A stretch of DNA of 64,000 bases, taken from the NCBI GenBank assembly GCA_963922495.1, contig CAWUIH010000002.1, positions 1-64,000 on the forward strand. Direction: 5' to 3'. Position 1 is the stretch's first letter. Every line of letters starts with the position of its first letter. Of the stretch, positions 38,101 to 47,700 are shown in pieces. The notes beneath the pieces were generated by a model, which ran no database searches, was not told the DNA's origin, and saw only the letters and a list, made by a program, of their open reading frames with translations. This DNA is from CAWUIH01 sp963922495. GTDB taxonomy: Bacteria > Pseudomonadota > Gammaproteobacteria > Coxiellales > Coxiellaceae. The position numbers and the translations under genes were made by a program.

Positions 38101-38748
38101 GATGATGGTGTATTGATGTTTGTTGGCCGTAAAGATCACCAAATAAAGATTCGGGGTTACCGTGTTGATTTAAATATGATTCAACATACGCTCCTGCAAT
38201 GTGATGCTATAATTCAAGCCCTTGTGATACCCACTAAACAAAACGGGCGGGTAGAGTTAGTAGCTTATTATATTGCTAGTACAGATTGTAAATTATCTGG
38301 TAGCGACTATAAACAACAACTGAAACAAGAATTGCCACATTACATGGTACCGGCTCACCTAGTCTTACTTAAAACCATACCGTTAACCAAAAATGGTAAA
38401 CTCGATGTGCAAGCATTGCCAAAACCACAAACTCTAACAGCTACAGATGCTATAGATAATGACCAATATCGAGATGAATATGAACAGCAGCTTGCAGCAA
38501 TTTGGTGCCGAGTATTAAGAAAGAGTAGGATTGGTCCGACAGATAACTTTTTTGATTTAGGTGGAGACTCGTTAATCGCGGTTAAGATTATAACGCAAAT
38601 CCGTCAAACCTTCTCGATTAATCTTCCTATACGTGAATTATTTTTAAATCCCACAATTAGTGAATTTACTAAGATAATTAAACATGCTAACTCAACTCCC
38701 ATGAAAAAAGTATTTACCTTAAAAAAACCTGTGACTCCGGAGCGTTAG
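29116..38748 (+). CDS. NRPS2: TubC dock-C-A-T-C-A-T-C-A-T, three modules
   Basis: This 3210-residue protein has a GTG start overlapping the preceding TGA (GTGA). Residues 1-58 form a TubC-type N-terminal docking domain. Then come C4 (HHILLDG at 204; opening LPLMALQQGILFH, typical of domains accepting a D-residue, matching the upstream E1), A4 (654), T4 (GGDS, Ser1049), C5 (HHIICDG at 1242), A5 (1715), T5 (GGHS, Ser2114), C6 (HHIISDA at 2300), A6 (2775) and T6 (GGDS, Ser3152). Codes: A4 DVHHYAAIY (unassigned), A5 DIWEMVADD (acidic pocket, basic substrate such as Dab inferred), A6 DAFFLGGVF (Val/Ile). C5 also looks D-accepting although no epimerase precedes it. A6 lacks a stretch before its SGD motif. 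Confidence 0.93.
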   Translation: MTKLNKLQSFIEYCRQRGIYFWRQGQNLKCHITKSCTLTSEQRSFIKRHKTELLDMVPTYGDSEKVVLTILPLMALQQGILFHSIVDTDANNYFVQAHWTYRQPIDSSLLKTAWTRCFKQYDVLRVAFNWDTAEQLVQIIYDSVNVPWQEVDLLHKTAEHSNVLIEDFMERDRQRGFRLDQPSPVRLCLFKVDKSTSVFVFSFHHILLDGWSVSLLLEYIHQEYWCLYNSQKKAQLSAPSMADYVNWIQMHQVIDEAFWTNYLKKFDGATIIPGQTRPLELKSVTKTVAVYTLNSSGQLSDKLAKFCQQHGFTVNAVIQLAWIRCLIAASCQTTISYGLVVSGRANAYANVDRVVGLLINTLPLIYELKPGQTVLNHLHLLQSIINDLNTNSDIGLRDLKEIAQCINEPLFNVIVAFENYPIAKVNEVNQLQISNYQVYEQNNYPLSLTVALINNEVRIKANYDSKAYKSAVIEQLVTRWILCIRKIIQYPEVDLTSLDLLTDHERFAMLDKYQSHPVSPAIHTIDLFLAQVKRDPTALAVMDPHEELTYAQLDQKSNALAFRLQTRHDVVQGDLIAIRMMRSCNLIVALLGVIKVRAAFLLLDGTQPEIHLKKLTGHAQAKLVLTEKHFEGFRDYGFSWQNDESANDLAYVIYTSGSTGKPKAVMISQSAISHHVTWFQSHYRTFQGKKILCRTSIAFDVALHEIFCGLASGMALVMCDETIMRDGLLLIRQIMDDQVSILHVVPSLLRVMLAYDEFQMCDSLERVYCAGEVLDASLIEKFYQVLPAATLWNAYGPTEATIYTTLQHCNPRNIKAEVVPIGKPIVGANCYVLDPYKQLQPPSFLGELHISGPGCAVGYLRMSDQTQQKFITNPHHDDISVMYATGDMVGYDPDGLLFYHDRYDQQIKIRGYRVELEEVRQLLMQHPGVSDAKVILNQRDSHKQLIAYYIVESGCKTTINDLIQFCEQHMLSYMRPTEFIIVDNWPRQLSGKIDVKRLPLIAFESSNEATSSIQSTNLIEQKLLTIWQATLNKKSVTIYDDFFACGGDSISAILLVARARKQKIYFSVADVFKWSTIHQLAQRVDINSRLVEESVYPVRVAPERLRALAKYWPDIIDAYPLAPLQRGLLFHYQFDHSDHTYVQQITLCIAGSINAIAFEKACAAVVDHYDIFRTVFYWIEDQEPLQCVLRQGIVDLEVCNSLDEQQLRQDRQHGFDLTKLPLIRFKLALSTDDVQRLVISFHHIICDGWSFSQVIKTLGQAYQRALHNQNPLVTKVPVPFVHFINLVSQKGFDQAFWQDYLTDHRIPTRCITDFNPERRILRTTEQCYHRMDLGNELTERIQNYAAHLKITVNCLFQCLWGMVLSIYANSSDAVFGVTVSGRPTDLENVEQLVGMLINTIPVRIICPSDSIAAWLLNQQQQWLNLSEQSHTPLTKIKEFIDYPSEQLFDSLLVFENLPLSEGSENWGNQCSLSLETVFSQTEYPLELNVTNNQTLKLNLLYNPALYLSDTAANILRRLCFLLKRIVQLDCNANVSDLYQLPPIEQKKLLNWSNGPFISFTAQPSILQQFYYQVRQYPEREAVVDGERRFTYATLHALSNHIANQLQANSVGRGELVALCLDRSVEFLIGMLAILKVGGVFVPMDSGYPAERIDYMLSDSGARIVLTDSKVRSCHSSIMQRQFLDLDILCRQSIGPLKQDFDAIVADPNDWAYVMYTSGSTGSPKGAITHHAGAWNHILAEIEALQLWNGFNFLQSAAASSDISVWQFLAPLMVGGKIVIIKDMTDMPLLHHLVIDEAITLVELVPVVLNLWLDHIVAAALDPRAIKALKWVMAVGEAVPIALVNRWLSLFPTIPLVDAYGPTEASDDVCQAVIDKPLTASLTTVPIGQPIANMSVMVLDKQQRLSPIGVIGEICISGVGVGPGYWKQSHKTEASFVENPHATHTFGKRLYKTGDLGRWRANGALEFLGRVDNQVQINGFRVEIGEIESVIGQHVAIKATVVMTREVCEDKKLVAYYLLHKVEQIKPDDIRRYLERRLPRHMVPSLYVELESFPVGPSGKIARDQLPNPVYAEYQDNSSLEFNQIEQKLSAFWCEVLNVKCINRQDNFFLLGGHSLLATRLLTRVRTYFSVKMILQDIFDYPTLADQAQWIEQHLNENKTDTLQIPIVDRSQLQPLSYAQQRLWFLHQYETGLHSTNRYHIPLALSLHGELDQKRLKQALQYLLNRHEIFRTQFIERDGKPYQKILSECPIAWVEETVHDSLQKRIREVCKVPFSLEKIPLIRFYCFKQGPIDHTLVIVQHHIISDAWSLNVFIEELSIGYHQLYEGKSIELAPLSHQYVDFAVWQRQSLQGEQLTRLLEYWKKYLADISPLELPTDFVRPLRLSYQGGQIRFDLRESLYQRLNQLADGYKTTLFTILYSVFGILMSRLSGQCDLVVGVPVANRNHPLTEKMIGFFINTLPVRFNESNQSTVASLIHAMRINLLSVYDHQDLPFDKLVSDLAVTRSERHHPIFQVMFNLQNAYESIAVNLPRLQVDEVELDIITTKCDLTVGLWTQGSNTLAGCFEYNASLFKRETVTRWLEYYLYLLEQTVLNPHQSVMQLSIMPVSEYHQITKVYNNTVNHAWRSKNLPDAFAESVRCYPDRIAVKYYDQQLNYRQLDERANAVASQVSKLQPGVCVGVLIPPSPNYIIAILGILKAGSAYVPLSLADPVRRLKYIIDDATISVVLTIDQILSTDYRDALTECCDLILMDQTTVLPSFNPTQPILAEHFGYVMYTSGTTGGPKSVPITQGSVANFIKNNRWIKLSERDVFALVSDISFDATTFEIWGALLNGAALVIMDKDTILDHQQFYTNLLKERISVLFQTPRLFDHHIQHRKDIYATLRYLLLGGDVISMSSLTELFTDAKCTPQHVLNGYGPTESTVFVTIHNITTNDLRKNAIPIGRPIDNRQIYVLDVQKRCVPTGVVGELWIGGEGLTPSWDNQSLFPSGDLGYWTDDGVLMFVGRKDHQIKIRGYRVDLNMIQHTLLQCDAIIQALVIPTKQNGRVELVAYYIASTDCKLSGSDYKQQLKQELPHYMVPAHLVLLKTIPLTKNGKLDVQALPKPQTLTATDAIDNDQYRDEYEQQLAAIWCRVLRKSRIGPTDNFFDLGGDSLIAVKIITQIRQTFSINLPIRELFLNPTISEFTKIIKHANSTPMKKVFTLKKPVTPER

Positions 38749-38750
38749 AA

Positions 38751-41700
38751 ATGGTAGTACGAAAATCGCCCCTTTCCTTCTCCCAACAACGTATGGTATT
38801 TGTGGAGTTAGCACATCCAAACACCCAAAGATTTCACATTATACTGCCAATAAAGATAGTAGGATTATTTAGTTTAGAAATATTTAATAAGGCGATGCGA
38901 TTTGTAATTTTACGCCATCAAGCTTTGCGCCTAATACTTAAACAAAATGACAATCAACTTTATCAGGTGGCCATCGACCTTGATACTTACTGGCAGTTAC
39001 AATGTAGAGAACTTATTCAGTTGGAATCAGAAAGCTCACTGACTACATCTATCGACGCGTTTACTGCAAAAAAAATGCCATTATTTGATACCCCGTTGTT
39101 ACAGTGGCAGATATTCTCTCTAGAAAAAAATAAAATAGTCATTGTTTTTAAAATACATCATATAATTATGGATGGAGTTTCGTTACAAATTTTTATGGAT
39201 GAGCTAACCTGTTGTTACAATGCTTTTCAAAATAACAAATCACCAAATCTAAAGTCACTAACTTATCAGTACACTGATTTTGTTGCCAACCAACGACAAT
39301 GGCAAGCTGAAAAGGCTTTTGTTGATCAAATTAAATTTTGGCAACAACAACTAACCCCTATTCCTGAACCACTGACGTTACGTTATTACGATCGTCCCGT
39401 AGTAGCTAATGTGCGAGCAACAGTCATTAAACGTACTATTGATAAAACTAGTCTGGTACGCTTATCTAATTATGCTACCAGTCAACGTGCCACATTGTAC
39501 ACGGTATTATTAGCATTGTACGGTCTTCTCCTGCACAAATTTACTCAGCAAAATGAATTTATCATAGGTACACCAGTAGCCAATCGACATTACGACGGAA
39601 TAGAGAATGTCATCGGTTTATTCGTTAATAGTTTGTCAATGAAGATTAACATTGACCCCAACCAAACGATGAATGAATTAATCAGAGCAATACAATCATT
39701 TATACTTTCAGCTCAAGAGCATCAAGACGTACCATTCGATCGAATAGTCGAGGCATTAGGTATTTCTGGTGACCACCAACAACATCCAATATTTCAGGTT
39801 TGGTTTAATTTTCTTGAAGAAGGCGATTATCAACTGAATTTTTCACAATGTCACTCCTGTTATCTTGCTACAAGTGTAACCGAAGTGCAATTTGATTTAA
39901 CTGTAGTAGCAAAAAAACATCGTAATGGATTAACTGTTGAATTCGAATATGACACGAGTTTGTTTCCTGATTACTTTATTGAAAGCTTTGCTGATTGTTT
40001 TGTGGTGTGTCTACAACAGTCCGATCAATGGGCAGAACGCTATGTTCGTTTGATAAACCCTTTATCAGTTCAGCAATTGAAATATTTACTTCCTCACTTA
40101 ACCGAGCCACAACGCATTGAAGTACCATCGACTACCTTATTAGCAGAGTTTGAAACTTGTGTTACAAATTATCCTAAACGGATAGCTTGTGAATTAGATG
40201 ATCGTACAATAAGTTACACTGAACTTAATCGTCAGGCAGAATGCGTTGCGATGTATTTACTGAAACAAGGAATAACTTCCTCACAGCAAGTGGTGGCTTT
40301 ATTATTGCCTCCTAGTCTTGAAATGGTAGTCGCAATAATTGCTATACTGAAGATAGGTGGTATTTATATGCCGCTGGATGAAAAAATACCAGCCCAACGT
40401 CTTAATAAAATCTTACTTACAAGTGGATGCCGGGTATTAATTACGCGGAAAGGTTATCAATTGCCAACTGATAATGATATCTGTCGTATAGTAAACATAG
40501 AATCGCTGAATTTAACCCATACTGCTATTGAGTTTGATAATAGTCAGTTTATAGTTAAACCAGATGCGTTAGCCTATATTATTCACACTTCTGGTTCAAC
40601 TGGTGAGCCTAAAGCGGTAGCGGTATCCCATATGGCGGTACTTAATTTATTGAAAAGCTTAAAAGAGTATTTACCGATGGACCGCCAGTCTAAGGGGATA
40701 TTGTGGACCAAATTAGCATTTGATGTTTCTGTTTACGAGATGTGGTCACAACTTACACAAGGTGGTACCCTTGTCGTACTATCTGAAGTACAGCGTGTTA
40801 ACCCACCTTTGTTATTTAATGTGTTACTAAAGAAAATAATCACACACGCTTACATTCCACCCTTCTTATTAAATATGTTCTCAGAATGGTTAGTGAAAAC
40901 ACAGAATAAATTATCATTGCGACTGCTACTAACTGGATTAGAACCAATTCCGCATAAATTAATTACTACTATAAAACAAAGCCTGCCATTATTAAAAATC
41001 ATTAATGGCTATGGCCCGACTGAGTGCACCGTTTGTGCGACTCTACATGATTGTGATATTAATACTGATAAAAACGTTGTAATTACCCCTATTGGTCGAG
41101 CTGTTAGGAACCTGCAATTATACGTATTAGATGAATATCAACAACCCGTACCGTTTGGTGCCGTAGGTGAACTTTATGTCAGTGGCATTGGGCTTGCTGC
41201 TGGGTACTACAATCAATCTGAATTAACTAGTCAAGCATTTATCTCAAATCCGTGGCAGCACGACAAATATCACCAAAAAATATATAGAACGTATGATCAA
41301 GTACGTTATCTGGCTGACGGAAGTCTACTTTATGTTGGTCGTCAAGATGAGCAGGTAAAGCGTCACGGTTATCGTATCGAGTTAAAAGAAGTTGAACAAG
41401 CGTTATTAAAAAATGAAGACGTTAGTAAAGCAGTAGTAACTTTTAATACTATCAGCAAGAAAATTACTGCTTACGTAGTAGCAGGAGAATATGAGCCAGA
41501 CATATCACTATTGAAGCAACAATTAACACAACAATTACCGTCTTATATGGTGCCTGATCAAATTATAGTGATTGAACAGGTTCCAATGTTACCTAGTGGT
41601 AAAGTTGACAAGCGTTCTTTGCCGCAACCAGATATTGTAGAATGTAGGGAAGATCGAGTTGTCATTTCTCCTCGTAATGATATCGAAAAAGTTTTATTTA

Positions 41701-44700
41701 CAATTTGGCAGTCTTTATTACCAGCTTCCTCTGACATCGGTGTAACCGATAACTTTTTTCAGATAGGTGGTGACTCAATTCTGTGTATCTTAATGGTCAC
41801 TAAAGCGCGTGATGCGCAGTTAGATATTACTGTACAACAAATTTTCCTCAATCCAACTATTGAAGCATTAGCTAAGATTGCCGTAAGTCGGCAAACAGCA
41901 TTACCCGTTGTGCAATCATTTGACCACTTATTGCCATATCCATTGGCTCCTATTCAAGCTTGGTTCATGAAACAATCTTTTAAGTATCCACATCAAGTTT
42001 GTCAAACAGTATGTCTGGCATTAGATCACAAGCAAGAACTTGAGAGTTTACAACGATCGATCCAGAAAATTTTTCGTTCACACACTATTTTTCACCAATC
42101 GTTTCAGCGTGACGCTGATGGTTTGTGGCAACAGGTGCCAAAATTACCGCCTAAAATTATTCCTATCGATATCATTGATTGTCAAGAGAAGAGTAAGTCC
42201 CAATGTCATTCGTTATTGACATCCCAAGCAAAGCGCATGCAAGCAGCTATCAACTTTAATCAGGGCCCACTTTACAAAATTACACTATTCACCAACATGT
42301 CCGATCAATGTGCGCGACTACTGATTGTAATTCATCACTTAGTAGTGGACACATTGTCATGGCGCATATTAATAGATGACTTAATGGCTAACAAAGCGCC
42401 AATTATAAAGACACATTATGCTCAGTGGGTCCATACTTTAATTGATTATGCCAAAAATATGGATCGTACTAATGTAGCTTACTGGAAAAGTTTTGAAATC
42501 GATGAGTTTAAACAATCTCTATATGCGGCTTTTATTGGTTCATCAGTTGACGTTGTAGAAAAATATCAACATCACATTACGTTCTCTAAGGTTGAGTCAC
42601 AGCAACTACTGACCAATTGCTACCAAAAACTAAGAGCTAACGTTGATGAAGTATTGATAGCTGCTTTAGCACAAGCACTAAAGTTCATCACTCGACAGAA
42701 TACAATTTATATTAACCTGGAGTCACATGGTCGTTGCTCTGATATTGCCTTGGATGTTTCTACGACTATAGGTTGGTTTACTAATTTATATCCGGTTCGA
42801 ATTAATCTAAATGATGATGATAACCCCAAAAATATCATAAAAAATGTTCGCACTTCACTGGCAGCGGTTCCCATGCAAGGATTTTCTTATGGTGTGTATT
42901 GTTATTTATTGGGCGAGGATATAGAAGCAGCTGTTGGTAGTGGAATAGTACTTAATTACTTAGGTCAGCAGTTACCACAAAGCGATATTGATAACCTTGA
43001 TGCATTCGCTTATGCTAATTTTCAACAGGATACGATCGATATCACCGCCATGTTTATGGATGGTATATTTCATGTTCATATTAACATTCATCATTCACCA
43101 GCACAGAAATCGAATGCTCAAAAATTTTGTGAAAAAATACAAAATGTTATTAAATCAGTCATCGTAGCCTCGACAATAGAAAAATATATTGCTTACATTC
43201 CTGAGGACTTCCCGTTAGCAAGGCTTACCCAAGCACAAATCGACACACTGGTTATTAAACATCCAAATTTAACAAATATTTACCCATTAACTAGTCTGCA
43301 GCAAGGCTTATTGTTCCATGAAGTATACAAGCCTAAATCATTAGCTTACTTTCAGCAATTAGTGCTTACACTAAAAGGCTCCGTTCAAGTTGAAATATTA
43401 AGACAAGCGTGTTTAGCATTACTTAACCACTATGACATTTTTCGCACAGTTTTCCAATGGAAGGATTTACCTTATGCTATTCAATGCGTATTATCAAATG
43501 CCGTATTGGATTTTCAATTTCTTCAATCTAACCTAGATGAATTACCCGATTTATTAAAGTCTGATCGTACTCAAGGTATTAGTTTAGATTGTCCGCCGCT
43601 AATTCGTTTTAAATTGATACGTATTGCTAAACAGGAATATCGTTTTTTAGTAAGCTTTCATCATATTTTATGTGACGGATGGTCGTTACCAATCATCATC
43701 AAATCTATGTTGATGGCTTACGAAAATGGTCAGCTTGGTAAGCAGCCATTAATCACTTCATCACAACAGCCTTTCTCTCGCTACGTAAAATGGTATTTGC
43801 AGCAACCGGAAACAAAAAATTTTTGGTCTAATTATCTATCAAACGTTGACGAGAAAACTCCACTGCCTTTTGATTTTATTTCTGATAAGGAGGACGATCA
43901 TACACTTGAGTTTGGCTGCTGCCAGCATCGATTTGGTAATAATATAACTCAACAACTTATTCGCTATACGGGACAACTGTCTATAACGGTAAACACACTA
44001 CTACAGGGTCTGTGGGCAATATGGTTGGGTCTTTATACTCGAAAGAGTCAAGTAGTATTTGGGGTGACTGTTTCAGGCCGTGATGCTGCTGTACCGTGTA
44101 TTGAAACTCAAGTAGGTGTATTTATTAATACATTACCCTTTAAGGTAGATGTAAGTACGCAATCGCTACAGGATTGGTTAACAACCATCCAATGTGAATT
44201 CCAACAAATCAACAGTAATAGTCATATTGCGTTGGCAGAAACTACCCAATTTGACAGCTTGCTGGTATTTGAGAATTATCCTATCTCAAATGAGATTAGT
44301 GAATTGGTAAATACTTTTTCAATTAAATTTGATCAGGCATTTGAACAAACTGAATATCCACTAGAACTGAATGCGGCTATTGGGAATAATTTAGATCTGA
44401 CTTTGCACTATGATCCTAGTTTATTTCGTCATGAAACTATTCAGCTAATTCTTAAAAAAGTTGAATATTTAGCAGAAAAAATATTGACATTATCGCCTAA
44501 TGCATCGATAGATGAATTACGCACTCTAGCGCCATTTGAGCAACAGAAGTTACTAAAATGGACTAATGGCCCTACTGTCGATTATAAGCAAACAGAAAAC
44601 TTATTGCAGCGTTACTACACCAGTATAGCAACTAATTCACAACGTATTGCTTTAGTACATAATAACCAGAACTGGACATATCAAACTATCGATACTTTAT

Positions 44701-47700
44701 CGAATCAGTTAGCAAATCATTTAAGAGATCATATAAGAAAGAAACAGCGGTTGATTGGTCTTTGTATGGAGCGTTCGGTTTACTATTTAGTAGGAATGTT
44801 GGGGATTTTGAAAATAGGTGCCGCATTCGTGCCGATTGATCCCACTTATCCCAAAGCACGAATTTTGCATATGTTTAATGATTCTCAAATTGAGTGGGTA
44901 TTAATTAGTTCACAACATACCAATTTAATTGAGGGTCATTCGACTTTACAGTTTGTTGTGCTGAATGAAGAACAATCGCAGTGGCGAGATGCTAGCAAAT
45001 CACCAATAACAAACGATACTGTTGGGGAGGATTGGGCTTATATGATGTACACGTCGGGCTCGACAGGGCGTCCCAAAGGGGCCCTGACACATCATGCGGG
45101 AGCTCTCAATCACCTTTATGCTGAATTTGATCAGTTGGCTTTATGGCAAGGGTTCAACTTTTTACAAAGTGCATCTGCTTCATCGGATATTTCAGTATGG
45201 CAATTTTTAGGGCCTCTATTAGTCGGTGGCAAAATTATTGTACTTGATGACATCACTAATATATCCGAGATGATACGACTTATTGCAACAGAGCAGGTTA
45301 CTTTATTGGAGCTGGTACCAGTCGTCATTAATCTGTTACTGGATCATGTCGAAGAAAATAAAGTCAACATTAACCTTTTTAATTCATTAAAGTTTATCAT
45401 GGCGGTAGGTGAATCACTGCCTATATCGTTAGTGAATCGCTGGTTATCTTTGTTCCCAAACATTCCGATAGTTAATGCTTATGGACCCACAGAAGCTTCT
45501 GATGATGTATGTCAACGAGTATTTGTTGACCCATTAGTAAATCAGTATCGTAGCATACCAATCGGTCAACCATTACCAAATCTATCTGTAATGATATTAG
45601 ATGAACAGCAGAAATTCTGTCCAATTGGTGCTGTTGGTGAGATTTGTGTTAGTGGTATTGGTGTGGGACCAGGCTATTGGAGAAGGCCACAACAAACTGC
45701 TAACGTATTCATTCCGAATTATTATCAAACGTCTACGTATGGGAAAACAATTTACCGTACTGGTGACTTCGGTCGATGGAATAGTCTAGGCGAATTGGAA
45801 TACTCAGGTCGTTTGGATCATCAGGTTGCCTTACATGGTTATCGGATTGAATTAGATGAAATTGCCGCAATAGTAAAAGCTCATGCCGAGGTGAAAGATG
45901 CTCTAGTCCTACTTCAAGAGATTCGAGATGATAAAAAATTAGTGTTGTACTACGTACCACAACATAAAAAAATATTAACTGAAAAAGCAATACGCCAACG
46001 GTTGCAGAAGTTTCTACCCCCCTATATGATCCCGGGAATTATTATGGAATTAGCGAAATTTCCAGTCGCGCCTAGTGGTAAAATTGCTCGTGATGCATTG
46101 CCAACGCCACAGCTGGATCAATCTATAGTAGAGGGACAATATCCGCAAGGAAAGGTGGAGCAGGCTTTAGCAGAGATTTGGAGTGATGTACTTGGAGTGA
46201 AATCAGTTCGGCGCGATAGTAGCTTTTTTGCCTTGGGTGGCCACTCTATCGCAGCCCTACAGGTTATCAACCGTGCGCGAACCAAAAACCTTCATTTTAC
46301 GGTAAGAACGCTTTTCGATCATCCAACAATTTGTGAATTAGCAGGTCACTGTCGATCAGACAAGGCACTACAGATTAGTCCAATTGTGGAACAGCAATCT
46401 TTTCCGCTATTGCCGATTCAACAAATGTTTTTTGATGAAATTGCAATAAATTCCAATCATTACAATATGTCAATATTGCTGGAATTAAAGACTCCACTAA
46501 AAAAACACCTGATTACAACGTCACTGACCATGTTAGTAGAAAAGCATGAGGCATTACGTTTACAATTTCATTGCGACGAAGATCAAATTTGGTCACAATC
46601 ATATCAACCCATTGAGGCTGTAAAGCCACAGCTAAAAGTTGTTAAAATATCAGACACTAATCAATATACTGAGTTACTACAACGATATAATGATGAACTT
46701 CAGCAATCTCTATCGGTCACCAATGGTCCTTTGATGGCCATAGCATGGTTTATTAATCCACTAAATAATAAACAGCATCTGTTGGTAGTTTTGCATCATC
46801 TGATATCGGATGCAATATCCTGGCAAATTCTATTAGAAGACTGGTATCAAATAATGATTTCGCAACTGAATAAGTCCCCACTACAGCAGGCACCGCGCAC
46901 TCATAGCGTAGCTGATTGGATAAAAGCGTTACAACACCACGCGACAAAATTGTCAGGCCAAGATGAGGTGCTAGACTACTGGTTGGCAATCGATAAAGAA
47001 GCCGACGATTCAATCACTGCCCTTGAATCAGAAAATACCTTTGCCACTGATTGTGATGTCATTCATGACATGACGTTGTCACAACCGATGTTTGATCAAC
47101 ACACCATCTTCTTAACCGCATTATTATCAGCATTCTTACAGTGGAATGGTCAACAGAACCTTTATTTACTGATGGAAGGCCATGGACGTGAAAATACTTT
47201 CAATGAAGACATTGATGTGTCGCGAACAGTAGGTTGGTTTACTAGCAGTTATCCTTTAAATTTAAAGTGTACCCCTTCACATTCATCGATACAACGCTTA
47301 GTTCATATAAAAAGTCAACTTGATCAATTACCGCAGCATGGTTTTGGCTACGGAGTATTACGATATTTTGGCCATAGTAAAGTTCGAAAGCAACTCAGTT
47401 GTCAGAAAAGACCAAAAGTCACTTTCAATTATTTGGGACAGATGGCCATCACTGATCCAGGTAACGCACTATGGTCAGTATCAAATGAGATAAAACAGCA
47501 CAATGATTCTGATCTTGGTAATCGACAACTGGGGCAAATTAATTTCAATATAATGGAAATTAATAAAAAATTGGTAATTTCCTGCTCATACAATAAACAA
47601 TGCTTTAAATCAAAGAGTATTGAAAAGCTTTTACAATTTTATCAAAAACAAATTCGTCAGTTATCAGAGGAAAATATCGAAGCTATATATTCATTATCAC

